A stretch of 64,000 bases of DNA from Hydractinia symbiolongicarpus (lineage: Eukaryota; Cnidaria; Hydrozoa; Anthoathecata; Hydractiniidae). A model generated the notes under the pieces. It saw nothing but the letters and a program-made list of their open reading frames with translations, made no database searches and was not told the DNA's origin. Shown piece after piece: positions 19,018 to 31,161 of this stretch; the stretch's first letter is position 1; every line of letters starts with the position of its first letter. Both the position numbers and the translations under genes were made by a program. The DNA lies in NCBI RefSeq assembly GCF_029227915.1, contig NC_079884.1, positions 27,282,001 through 27,346,000 on the forward strand, given 5' to 3'.

Positions 19018-19280
19018 AATGAGTAACGTATGTGGAACGACTCTAGACCCTTACGCAGAAACAAAGCAGCTCTTCGGTATCAAGGGTAGAAAATAAAGGG
19101 TTCAAATTCGTCATGTACTCTCAACCATCAATCAAAATCAAGACCTGTACGTACGAATATGGGCAAAAGCCTGATGAAGAACTTACGCATTACGTTGGAT
19201 GGCAACGAAGTACAGAATACTAGCGAATACAATATCCTGGCAGTGTACCAGGTTTTGTTAAAAACTTCGGAAAGCCATAA
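19018..19280 (+). pseudogene. Capsid-like protein N-terminal remnant (Polinton/virus-like, tentative)
   Basis: ATG 19018 opens a frame containing DPYAETKQLFGIKGR and then stops. A second frame has QPSIKIKTCTYEYG near 19119. A third (from ATG 19159) gives KSLMKNLRITLDGNEVQNTS followed by YNILAVYQVLLKTSES. I recall (D)PYAETKQLFGIKGR, then LG..L...L.(I/V).L.G..V and the VYQ motif, at the start of long uncharacterised proteins of cnidarian and other invertebrate elements that I believe are double-jelly-roll major capsid proteins. Only about the first fifth is present; beyond about 19280 the sequence no longer fits. Two breaks are visible. The capsid assignment is tentative. Confidence 0.5.
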
Positions 19281-19419
19281 TGAAGCGTTCTCGACTAAAA
19301 CTATTTATAATAAAACAAGAAGCGTTAATGACTTTAACAAATATAAAAGTCAATGGAATACACCTTTCCCGAATTTAAATTATCGATTACATCATCGGCA
19401 TGAAAACGATACTTCTTAG

Positions 19420-20160
19420 TTATCTTTGTAAACACTAAAAATACAGCTGGTGAGTGTGATACTTTTGTGCGTTGTGAATCTTTTATTGTGTATTTTTCTA
19501 AAGGATTACAGGTTTTCCTTAACGGAACCACTTATAATGTATTTAAAAAACATACTTGTCTTGTAAAAGAAGAATATGTATTTGTGATGGCGAGTAGCAA
19601 TCAGAAAGGTCAGCAAGAAATTTATCATAATTTAATCTATCCAGGTATATCAACCTCTCGACCTTGTAACTTTTGTTGCGTACTGTTATGCAAAAGTTCT
19701 ACTCTTAATAAACCCAGAGTTAAACAGGCATTGGAATGTTTTCATTTCCATCGGATCCAAGTTTAAGAAAACAATGGGTAAGCATCATTTCAATATATCG
19801 TAGAAGGGGAGGTGTGATGTGTTCACAGTAAACAAGAACACAAAAGTATGCGAAGTCCACTTTGAAGTACACTGTGTAAAATTAGGTTTTGGTTGTGAAC
19901 GGAAAACATTAATCAATGGCTCTGTGCCATATATATTTACGTTCAAACAAAATAATACAACACAAAAAAGGAAAAGTCCGAAAAAAGAGCACTTCCTGTA
20001 GTAGTCGAAACAGATTCTGAAAGCACATATGAAAGTTCTTCATCTGATTCTGCTGAGATCACTGAAGAACAACCTGTTTTTTCCCTGATGAATTAGAAAC
20101 TATCAAAACTGAGAAATTCAATGGTAAATGAAAAACTAATTGATGATACTATAAACGACT
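19420..20160 (+). pseudogene. THAP-domain protein remnant with acidic linker
   Basis: An open segment at 19467-19766 ends with CNFCCVLLCKSSTLNKPRVK and a CFHFHR motif. The next frame carries FPSDPSLRKQWVSIISIYRR near 19745, and a third (19819-20001) has VCEVHFEVHCVKLG, CERKTLINGSVPYIFTF and a basic tail. Cys-x4-Cys, then FH.FP.DP.LR..WV, then a late CxxHF and G(A/S)VP.IF are the defining THAP zinc-finger features, so the domain identity is solid even though two frameshifts break it. A Ser/Glu-rich stretch (SESTYESSSSDSAEITEEQ) follows. THAP domains occur in P-element/Phis transposases and derived DNA-binding proteins. No DDE catalytic core was seen. Confidence 0.65.
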
Positions 20161-20230
20161 TTACTGAACAGCTAGCTGTGTGTGTAATGTTGATTTAATT
20201 TACCCCAATCTTTTGGGATTAATACAGGAT

Positions 20231-20873
20231 TTACATCAATAAACTCATAGGGTTGTGTTTCGTATGTTTTGATTTATTTGAAGTATTTGATATATTAATA
20301 TTAGTAACAATCTTGATGGTATGTTCTAACGGTAGTAGTTTGTGTGACAATGTAGATCGAACAAGAAAGTTCGCATATTTAATGTTGTTTTTTCGTTTTC
20401 GCGTACTGTCAATACAATGAGCAAAACCAACCCGTTTGTCAACCATAAGCATATCTTCTTGCAGTTTTAATATTCTTGGAATTATATTACACAAACTATC
20501 ATTAATTCTAGGATCACATAACGTTAGATGGATACCTTTTTGTCAGCATTACTTTTTACAGGGCTGACCATAACTAAGTCTTTAAAAATTCTGATTTAAC
20601 TTGGAGCAAATGTAGTTGTTGGTGTGAAAATGCTATCAGCAGATATGTATAGTTCATGCCTAAACTTTCTGCCACGATCCAAAGTCTTAATAATTGCCAC
20701 ACCGTGCTGTGTACCACTATTTTGTCGATGCATTTCAATTTCTTTTATCGTGAACGGTGGCATTCCCTCCATGTTTTCCCTCACGCTTTTTCTTCACTTT
20801 CATCGAAGACTAAATCTATATTTTCCTCAATTATTTTAAGCAAAATATCTCTCATAGTATTGTCTTTCTCCAT
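20231..20873 (-). pseudogene. Unidentified coding remnant
   Basis: On the minus strand, ATG 20873 opens a frame with an acidic helix (LLKIIEENIDLVFDESEEKA) to a stop. The adjacent frame then gives MPPFTIKEIEMHRQNSGTQH and VAIIKTLDRGRKFRHELYIS to 20596. A third open piece (20494-20231) includes NIIPRILKLQEDMLMVDKRV. The amino-acid texture looks coding rather than random, and the pieces line up in one direction, but I recognise no domain. It lies between the THAP remnant and the LINE fragment and could belong to a transposon or a dispersed host gene family. Confidence 0.35.
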
Positions 20874-20879
20874 GTTTAT

Positions 20880-21580
20880 ATGAACGCGAATAATGTTTAC
20901 CAAGAGTTACCTCATGTTCATGCACGCAATATTTTACAAAATATAAATTCGGGAAAGGTGTATTATGTAGTAAATCTGAACAAACTTTCAAAGAGACAGT
21001 TATTTGAAAAGGTTGATCGTAATAAAACGAGCAGCAGTTCTAAAGATTTCTGGTCAGCTTGTAAATCCTTTTTTAGCAACAATTGCATTTCAAATGAAGC
21101 TGTCTCTTTGATTGAAAATAAAATTGTTGTTCAGAATGAAAAAGAAGTTGCAGATATTTTAAAGATTATTTCACGAATGTTACGTCTTCTCCAGGCATTG
21201 TCAAGTGGAAAAATGATTATGTTTGCACTGAGTAATATCAGATCCTAGAAAAGTATTCAGATCACCCAAGCATTAACAACATTAAGGATTTATATAATGA
21301 CGGATCTACTTTCAAATTTTCTCATATTCACCCATGGGAGACTTATCAAGTCATTATGAGTATGAACCCAAAGAAAACAACTAGTGGTCAAATTTCAACT
21401 TAAGTTCTCCAATCTGTTGCTAGACTTTGTAGTGTTCCTCTAACTGATTGCATTAACACGTGTATCCTAGAAGGCACTTTTCCAACGGAGCTAAAGTTAG
21501 CTAGTGTCATTTCTATTCATAAACAGGATGACACTACTTTAAAAAAAAATTTTAGGCCCATTAGCCTCATTCCAACCTTA
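20880..21580 (+). pseudogene. Non-LTR retrotransposon (LINE) fragment with truncated reverse transcriptase
   Basis: The first frame (20880-21248) contains KDFWSACKSFFSNN and a VVQNEKEVADIL segment, typical of the linker between endonuclease and RT in CR1/jockey-like LINEs. After a frame change come NPKKTTSGQIST, a stop, then a SVPLTDCINTCILEGTFPTE region, LKLASVISIHKQDD and NFRPISLIPTL. The last two match the conserved start of the RT domain (..A.V.PI.K.(D/G)D...NFRPISL.P.). Catalytic blocks beyond this, including the YxDD box, are absent because the sequence switches to satellite DNA at about 21581. One frameshift and one stop are visible. Confidence 0.8.
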
Positions 21581-21972
21581 TCAATGAAATTTAACTTTTG
21601 AAACTGTCTCTATTTCTTTAGCGCGCGCTAACGGCTACAATTGGTCCCAAAGTACAAAATGACTTACATATCTAATTTTTTTAATAAAGCGCTCCCACAC
21701 CGCCTAGTGTACTCGCTGAGTTCCAGCAATCATGTCAAATTAAGAAGAATGTTAGTTCTTGGAGTCCAATTGCCTCATTTGTCACATATATAACGTCAAA
21801 GTCCAAAATAAGTCCAATTAAGTCCCACAGTCAATCGTTTCACTGTTAAAAGCGATACAACTTAGCAATATCGAAAAAATATCACTAAATACATGTTGGT
21901 AGGAATATGTGACGCAACCGTTGTAACTCAAACGGATTGATACCGCTAGAAAGTCAAGGAAATGTAGTTTAT

Positions 21973-24147
21973 GAAACTGTCTCTATTTCTTCAGCGCGCG
22001 CTAACGGCTACGATTGGTCCCAAAGTACAAAATGACTTACATATCTAAATTTTTTAATAAAGCGCTCCCACACCGACCAGTGTACTCGCTGGGTTCCAGC
22101 AATCATGTCAAATTAAGAAGAATGTTAGTTCTTGGAGTCCAATTGCCTCATTTGTCACATATATAACGTCAAAGTCCAAAATAAGTCCAATTAAGTCCCA
22201 CAGTCAATCGTTTCACTGTTAAAAGCGATACAACTTAGCAATATCGAAAAAATATCACTAAATACATGTTGGTAGGAATATGTGACGCAACCGTTGTAAC
22301 TCAAACGGATTGATACCGCTAGAAAGTCAATGAAATGTAGTTTTTGAAACTGTTTCCATTTCTTCAGCGCGCGCTAACGGCTAGGATTGGTCCCTCAGTA
22401 AAAAATGACTTACTTATCTACACCTTCAAACAAAGCGCTACCACAGCGCCCAGTGTAATAGCTGAGTTCTAGCAATCATGTCAAATGAAGAAGAATGTTA
22501 TTTCTTGGAGTCCAACTGCCTCACTTATCACATTTATAAAGTCAAAGCCCAAAATCAGTTCAATTAACTCCCACAGTCAATCGCTTCACTATTACAAGCG
22601 TTACAACTTAGTAATATCGGAAAAATATCACTAAATACATGTTGGTACAAATATGTGACGCAACCGTTGTAACTCAAACATGTAGTTTACTGAAAATGGC
22701 TCTATTTCTTTAGTGCGCGCTGACGGCTAGAATTAGTACCACAGTAAAAAATAACTTACTTATCTAAATTTTCTAATGAAGCGCTACTGCAGAGCCCAGT
22801 GTAATTGATGAATTCGAGCAGTCATGTCAAATTAAAAAGAATGTTTTTTCTTGAAATCCAATTGTCTTATTTATCACATTTATAAGGCCAAAGTCCAAAA
22901 TCAGTTCAATCAAGTCCCAGAGTCAATCGCTTCACTGTTAAAAGCGATGCAACCTAGTATTATCAGAAAAATATCGTTAAATACATGTTGGTACGAATAT
23001 GTGACGCAAACGTTGTAAATCAACCAGACTGATACTGCTAGAAAGTCAAGGAAATGTAGTTTTTGAAACTGTCTCTATTTCTTCAGCGCGCGCTAACGGC
23101 TACGATTGGTCCCAAAGTAAAAAATGACTTACATATCTAAATTTTTTAAAAAAGCGCTCCCACACCGACCAGTGTACTCGCTGAGTTCCAGCAATCATGT
23201 CAAATTAAGAAGAATGTTAGTTCTTGGAGTCCAATTGGCTCATTTGTCACATATATAACGTTAAAGTCCAAACTAAGTCCAATTAAGTCCCACAGTCAAT
23301 CGTTTCACTGTTAAAAGCGATACAACTTAGCAATATCGAAAAAATATCACTAAATACATGTTGGTAGGAATATGTGACGCAACCGTTGTAACTCAAACGG
23401 ATTGATACCTCTAGAAAGTCAATGAAATGTAGTTTTTGAAACTGTTTCCATTTCTTCAGCGCGTTATAACGGCTAGGATTGGTTCCACAGTAAAAAATGA
23501 CTTACTTATCTACACCTTCAAACAAAGCGCTACCACAGCGCCCAGTGTAATAGCTGAGTTCCAGCAATCATGTCAAATGAAGATGAATGATATTTCTTGG
23601 AGTCCAATTGCCTCACTTATCACATTTATAAGGTCAAAGCCCAAAATCAGTTCAATTAACTCCCACAGTCAATCGCTTCACTGTTACAAGCGATACAACT
23701 TAGTAATATCGGAAAAATATCACTAAATACATGTTGGTACAAATATGTGACGCAACCGTTGTAACTCAAACATGTAGTTTACTGAAAATGGCTCTATTTC
23801 TTTAGTGCGCGCTAACGGCTACAATTAGTACCACAGTAAAAAATAACTTACTTATCTAAATTTTCTAATGAAGCGCTACTGCAGAGCCCAGTGTAATTGA
23901 TGAATTCGAGCAGTCATGTCAAATTAAAAAGAATGTTATTTCTTGAAATCCAATTGTCTTATTTATTACATTTATAAGGCCAAAGTCCAAAATCAGTTCA
24001 ATCAAGTCCCAGAGTCAATCGCTTCACTGTTAAAAGCGATACAACTTAGTAATATCAGAAAAGTATCGCAAAATACATGTTGGTACGAATATGTGACGCA
24101 ACCGTTGTTACTCAAACGGATTGAAACCGCTAGAAAGTCAAGTTTTT
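21973..24147. repeat. 1092-bp trimeric higher-order repeat, two copies
   Basis: The monomer order is type A (GAAACTGTCTC), type B (GAAACTGTTTCC) and a 346-bp type C (GAAAATGGCTC, with a 27-bp deletion before it). It repeats as 21973/22346/22692 and 23065/23438/23784. The third start at 24148 is 9 bp short. C-type monomers recur once more at 25238. Confidence 0.85.
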
Positions 24148-27100
24148 GAAACTGTCTCTATTCCTTCAGCGCGCGCTAACGGCTACGATTGGTCCCACAG
24201 TACAAAATGACTTACTAATCTACACTTTCAAAAGAAGCGCTACACAGCGCCCAGTGTAATCGCAGAGTTCCAGTAATAAGCTCAAATTAAGAAGAATGTT
24301 AGTTCTTGGAGTCCAATTGGCTCATTTGTCACATGTATAACGTCAAAGTCCAAAATAAGTTCAATTAGGTCCCACAGTAAATCGTTTCACTGTTAAAAGC
24401 GATACAACTTAGTAATATCAGAAAAGTATCGCTAAATACATGTTGGTACGAATATGTGACGCAACCGTTGTTACTCAAACGGATTGAAACCGCTAGAAAG
24501 TCAAGGGAATGTAGTTTTTGAAACTGTCTCTATTTCTTCAGCGCGCGCTAACGGCTACGATTGGTCCCACAGTACAAAATGACTTACTAATCTACACTTT
24601 CAAATGAAGCGCTACACAGCGCCCAGTGTAATCGCAGAGTTCCAGCAATCATGTCAAATTAAGAAGAATGTTAGTTCTTAAAGTCCAATTGTCTCATTTA
24701 TCACATTTAAGAGGTCAAAGTCCAAAATCAGTTTAATTAAATCCCGCAGTCCATCGTATCACTGGTAAAAGCGATGCAACCTAGTAATGTCAGAAAAATA
24801 TCGCTAAATACATGTTGGTACGAATATGTGACGCAACCGTTGTAACTCAACCGGACTGATACCGCGAGAAAGTCAATGAAATGTAGTTTTTGAAACTGAT
24901 TCCACTTCTTCAGCGCGCGTTAACGGCTAGGACTGGTACCACAGTAAAAAATGGCTTACTTATCTACACTTTCAAATAAAGCGCTCCCACACCGCCCAGT
25001 GTAATCGCCGAGTTACAGCAATCATGTCGAATTAAGAAGAATGTTTTCTCTTGGAATCCAATTGCCTCATTTATCACATTTATCAGGTCAAAGTCCAAAA
25101 TCAGTTCAATTAACTCCCACAGTCAATCGTTTCACTGTTACAAGCGATACAACTTAGTAATATCGGAAAAATATCACTAAATACATGTTGGTACAAGTAT
25201 GTGACGCAACCGTCGCCACTCAAACATGTAGTTTACTGAAAATGGCTCTATTTCTTCTGTGCGCGATAACGGCTAGGATTGGTATCACAGTAAAAAATGA
25301 CTTAATTATCTAAATTTTTTAATGAAGCGCTACTGCAGAGCCCAGTGTAATCGAGGAATTCCAGCAATCATGTCAAATTAAAAAGAATGTTATTTCTTGA
25401 TATCCAATTGTCTCACTTATCACATTTATGAGGTCAAAGTCCAAAATCAGTTCAATTAAGTCCCACAGTCAATCGTGTCACTGTTAAAAGCGATGCAACC
25501 TAGTAATATCAGAAAAGTATCGCTAAATACATGTTGGTACGAAAATGTAACACAACCGTTGTAACTCAACAGGACTGATTCTGTCAGAAGGTCAGTGAAA
25601 TGTAGTTTTTGAAACTGTCTCTATTCCTTCAGCGCGCGCTAACGGCTACGATTGGTCCCACAGTACAAAATGACTTACTTATCTACACTTTCAAATGAAG
25701 CGCTTTACAGCGCCCAGTGTAATCGCAGAGTTCCAGCAGTCATGTCAAATTAGGAAGAATGTTAGTTCTTGGAGTCCAATTGTCTCATTTATCACATTTA
25801 TGAGGTCGAAGTGCAAAAGCAGTTCAATTAAGTCTCACAGTCAATCGCTTCACTGTTAAAAGCGATCCAACCTAGTAATATCAGAAAAATATCGCTAAAT
25901 ACATGTTGGTACGAATATGTGACGCAACCGTTGTAACTCAAACGGATTGACACCGCTAGAAAGTCAATGAAATGTAGTTTTTGAAACTGTTTCCATTTCT
26001 TCAGCGCGCGTTAACGGCTAGGATTTGTACCACAGTAAGAAATGGATTACTTATCTACACTTTCAAATGAAGCGCTTTACAGCGTTCAGTGTAATCGCAG
26101 AGCTCCAGCAGTCATGTCAAATTAGGAAGAATGTTAGTTCTTGGAGTCCAATTGTCTCATTTATCACATCTATAAATTGAAAGTCCAAAATCAGTTCAAT
26201 TAGGTCCCACAGTTAATCGTTTCACCGTTAAAAGCGATACAACTTAGTAATATCGGAAAATATCACTAAATACATGTTGGTACGAATATGTGACGCAACC
26301 GTTGTAACTCAAACGGATTGACACCGCCAGAAAGTCAATGAAATGTAGTTTTTGAAACTGTTTCCATTTCTTCAGCGCGCGTTAACGGCTAGGATTTGTA
26401 CCACAGTAAGAAATGGATTACTTATCTACACTTTCAAATAAAGCGCTACAACAGCGCCCAGTGTAATCGCTGAGTTCCAGCAATCATGTCGAATTAAGAA
26501 CAATGTTATTTCTTGGAGTCCAATTGGCTCATTTATCACATTTAGGAGGTCAAAGTCCAAAATAAGTTTAATTAAGTCTCACAGTCAATCGTTTCACTGT
26601 TAAAAGCGATACAACTTAGTAATATCGGAAAATATCACTAAATACATGTTATTACCACTATGTGACGCAACCGTTGTAACTCAAACGGATTGATACCGCT
26701 AGAAAGTCAATGAAATGTAGTTTTTGAAACTGTCTCTATTCCTTCAGCGCACGCTAACGGCTACGATTGGTCCCACAGTACAAAATGACTTACTTAACTA
26801 AATTTTTTAATGAAGCGCTACTGCAGAGCCCAGTGTAATCGAGGAATTCCAGGAATCATGTCAAATTAAAAAGAATGTTATTTCTTGATATCCAATTGTC
26901 TCACTTATCACATTTATGAGGTCAAAGTCCAAAATCAGTTCAATTAAGTCCCACAGTCAATCGTGTCACTGTTAAAAGCGATGCAACCTAGTAATATCAG
27001 AAAAGTATCGCTAAATACATGTTGGTACGAAAATGTGACACAACCGTTGTAACTCAACAGGACTGATTCTGTCAGAAGGTCAAGGAAATGTAGTTTTTGA

Positions 27101-28957
27101 AACTGTCTCTATTCCTTCAGCGCGCGCTAACGGCTACGATTGGTCCCACAGTACAAAGTGACTTACTTATCTACACTTTCAAATGAAGCGCTATACAGCG
27201 CCCAGTGTAATCGCAGAGTTCCAGCAATCATGTCAAATTAGGAAGAATGTTAGTTCTTGGAGTCCAATTGTCTCATTTATCACATTTATGAGGTCAAAGT
27301 GCAAAAGCAGTTCAATTAAGTCTCACAGTTAATCGCTTCACTGTTAAAAGCGATCCAACCTAGTAATATCAGAAAAATATCGCTAAATACATGTTGGTAC
27401 GAATATGTGACGCAACCGTTGTAACTCAACCGGACTGATACCGCGAGAAAGTCAATGAAATGTAGTTTTTGAAACTGATTCCACTTCTTCAGCACGCGTT
27501 AACGGCTAGGACTGGTACCACAGTAAAAAATGGCTTACTTATCTACACTTTCAAATAAAGCTCTACCACAGCGCCCAGTGTAATCGCAGAGTTCCAGTAA
27601 TCATGTCAAATTAAGAGGAATGTTACTTTTTGGAGTCCAATTGGCTCATTTGTCACATCTATAACGTGAAAGTCCAAAATCAGTTCAATTAGGTCCCACA
27701 GTTAATCTTTTGACCGTTAAAAGCGATACAACTTAGTAATATCGGAAAATATCACTAAATACATGTTGGTACGAATATGTGACGCAACCGTTGTAACTCA
27801 AACGGATTGACACCGCTAGAAAGTCAATGAAATGTAGTTTTTGAAACTGTTTCCATTTCTTCAGCGCGCGTTAACGGCTAGGATTTGTACCACAGTAAGA
27901 AATGGATTACTTATCTACACTTTCAAATAAAGCGCTACAACAGCGCCCAGTGTAATCGCTGAGTTCCAGCAATCATGTCGAATTAAGAACAATGTTATTT
28001 CTTGGAGTCCAATTGGCTCATTTATCACATTTAGGAGGTCAAAGTCCAAAATAAGTTTAATTAAGTCTCACAGTCAATCGTTTCACTGTTAAAAGCGATA
28101 CAACTTAGTAATATCGGAAAATATCACTAAATACATGTTATTACGACTATGTGACGCAACCGTTGTAACTCAAACGGATTGATACCGCTAGAAAGTCAAT
28201 GAAATGTAGTTTTTGAAACTGTGTCTATTCCTTCAGCGCACGCTAACGGCTACGATTGGTCCCACAGTACAAAATGACTTACTTATCTACACTTTCAAAT
28301 GAAGCGCTAAGCAGCGGCTAGTGTAACCGCTGAGTTCCAGCAAACATGTCAAATTAAAAAGAATGTTAGTTCTTGGAGTCCAATTGTCTCATTTATCACA
28401 TTTATGAGGTCAAAGTCCAAAATCAGTTCAATTAAGTTCCACAGTCAATCGCTTCACTGTTAAAAGCGATACAACTTAGTAATATCGGAAAATATCACTA
28501 AATACATGTTGGTACGACTATGTGACGCAACCGTTGTAACTCAAACGGATTGATACTGCTAGAAAGTCAATGAAATGTAGTTTTTGAAACTGATTCCACT
28601 TCTTCAGCGCGCGTTAACGGCTAGGACTGGTACCACAGTAAAAAATGGCTTACTTATCTACACTTTCAAATAAAGCGCTCCCACACCGCCCAGTGTAATC
28701 GCCGAGTTACAGCAATCATGTCGAAATAAGAAGAATGTTTTCTCTTGGAGTCCAATTGCCTCATTTATCACATTTATCAGGTCAAAGTCCAAAATCAGTT
28801 CAATTAACTCCCACAGTCAATCGTTTCACTGTTACAAGCGATACAACTTAGTAATATCGGAAAATATCACTAAATACATGTTGGTACGACTATGTGACGC
28901 AACCGTTGTAACTCAAACGGATTGATACCGCTAGAAAGTCAATGAAATGTAGTTTTT

Positions 28958-31161
28958 GAAACTGTCTTTATTCCTTCAGCGCACGCTAACGGCAAGGATT
29001 GGTCCCACAGTACAAAGTGACTTACTTATCTACACTTTCAAATGAAGCGCTTAACAGCGCCCAGTGTAACTGCTGAGTTCCAGCAATCATGTCAAATTAA
29101 GAAGAATGTTAGTTCTTGGAGTGCAATTGTCTCATTTATCACATTTATGAAGTCAAAGTCCAAAAGCAGTTCAATTAAGTCCCACAGTCAATCGCTTCAC
29201 TGTTAAAAGCGATCCAACCTAGTCTTAACAGAAAAATGTTGGTACGAATATGTGACGCAACCGTTGTAACTCAAATGGATTGACACCGTTAGAAAGTCAA
29301 TGAAATGTAGTTTTTGAAACTGTTTCCATTTCTTCAGCGCGCGTTAACGGCTAGGATTTGTACCACAGTAAGAAATGGATTACTTATCTACTCTTTCAAA
29401 TGAAGCGCTATACAGCGCCCAGTGTAACCACTGAGTTCCAGCAATCATGTTAAATTAAGAAGAATGTTAGTTCTTGGAGTCCAATTGTCTCATTTATCAC
29501 ATTTATGAGGTCAAAGTCCAAAAGCAGTTCAATTAAGTCCCACAGTCAATCGCTTCACTGTTAAAAGCGATCCAACCTAGTAATATCAGAAAAATATCGC
29601 TAAATACATGTTGGTACGAATATGTGACGCAACCGTTGTAACTCAACCGGACTGATACCGCTAGAAAGTCAATGAAACGTAGTTTTTGAAACTGTTTCTA
29701 TTTCTTCAGCGCGCGCTAACGGCTAGGATTGGTCCCATTGTAAAAATGATTTACTTATCTACACTTTCAAGTAAAGTTCTACCACAGCGCCCAGTGTAAT
29801 CGCTGAGTTCCAGTAATCATGTGAAATTAAGAGGAATGTTACTTCTTGGAGTCCAATTGGCTCATTTGTCACATCTATAACGTGAAAGTCCAAAATAAGT
29901 TCAATTAAGTCCCACAGTCAATCGCTTTACTGTTAAAAGCGATGCAACCTAGTAATATCGGAAAAATATCACTAAATACATGTTGGTACGACTATGTGAC
30001 GCAACCGTTGTAACTCAAACGGATTGATACCGCTAGAAAGTCAATGAAATGTAGTTTTTGAAACTGTCTTTATTCCTTCAGCGCACGCTAACGGCAAGGA
30101 TTGGTCCCACAGTACAAAGTGACTTACTTATCTACACTTTCAAATGAAGCGCTTAACAGCGCCCAGTGTAACTGCTGAGTTCCAGCAATCATGTCAAATT
30201 AAGAAGAATGTTAGTTCTTGGAGTGCAATTGTCTCATTTATCACATTTATGAAGTCAAAGTCCAAAAGCAGTTCAATTAAGTCCCACAGTCAATCGCTTC
30301 ACTGTTAAAAGCGATCCAACCTAGTCTTAACAGAAAAATGTTGGTACGAATATGTGACGCAACCGTTGTAACTCAAATGGATTGACACCGCTAGAAAGTC
30401 AATGAAATGTAGTTTTTGAAACTGTTTCCATTTCTTCAGCGCGCGTTAACGGCTAGGATTTGTACCACAGTAAGAAATGGATTACTTATCCACTCTTTCA
30501 AATGAAGCGCTATACAGCGCCCAGTGTAACCACTGAGTTCCAGCAATCATGTTAAATTAAGAAGAATGTTAGTTCTTGGAGTCCAATTGTCTCATTTATC
30601 ACATTTATGAGGTCAAAGTCCAAAAGCAGTTCAATTAAGTCCCACAGTCAATCGCTTCACTGTTAAAAGCGATCCAACCTAGTAATATCAGAAAAATATC
30701 GCTAAATACATGTTGGTACGAATATGTGACGCAACCGTTGTAACTCAACCGGACTGATACCGCTAGAAAGTCAATGAAACGTAGTTTTTGAAACTGTTTC
30801 TATTTCTTCAGCGCGCGCTAACGGCTAGGATTGGTCCCATTGTAAAAATGACTTACTTATCTACACTTTCAAGTAAAGTTCTACCACAGCGCCCAGTGTA
30901 ATCGCTGAGTTCCAGTAATCATGTCAAATTAAGAGGAATGTTACTTCTTGGAGTCCAATTGGCTCATTTGTCACATCTATAACGTGAAAGTCCAAAATAA
31001 GTTCAATTAAGTCCCACAGTCAATCGCTTTACTGTTAAAAGCGATGCAACCTAGTAATATCGGAAAAATATCACTAAATACTTGTTGATACGAATGTGTG
31101 ACGCAACTGTTGCAACTCAAACGGATTGATACCGCTAGAAATTCAATGAACTGTAGTTTTT
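28958..31161. repeat. 1102-bp trimeric higher-order repeat, two near-identical copies
   Basis: Copies start at 28958 and 30060. They share private variants: GTCTTTATTCCTTCAGCGCACG, GGCAAGGATTGG, and a deletion giving CTAGTCTTAACAGAAAAATG in the first monomer. They differ at only a few bases, such as TGATTTAC against TGACTTAC and a change near the end of the third monomer. Confidence 0.88.

Noticed and set aside
23436-23726. 96-codon frame in the satellite, with similar frames at 23943, 51961 and 62165
   Set aside because: Other monomers carry stops and indels in the same frame, so no selection for a protein is apparent.
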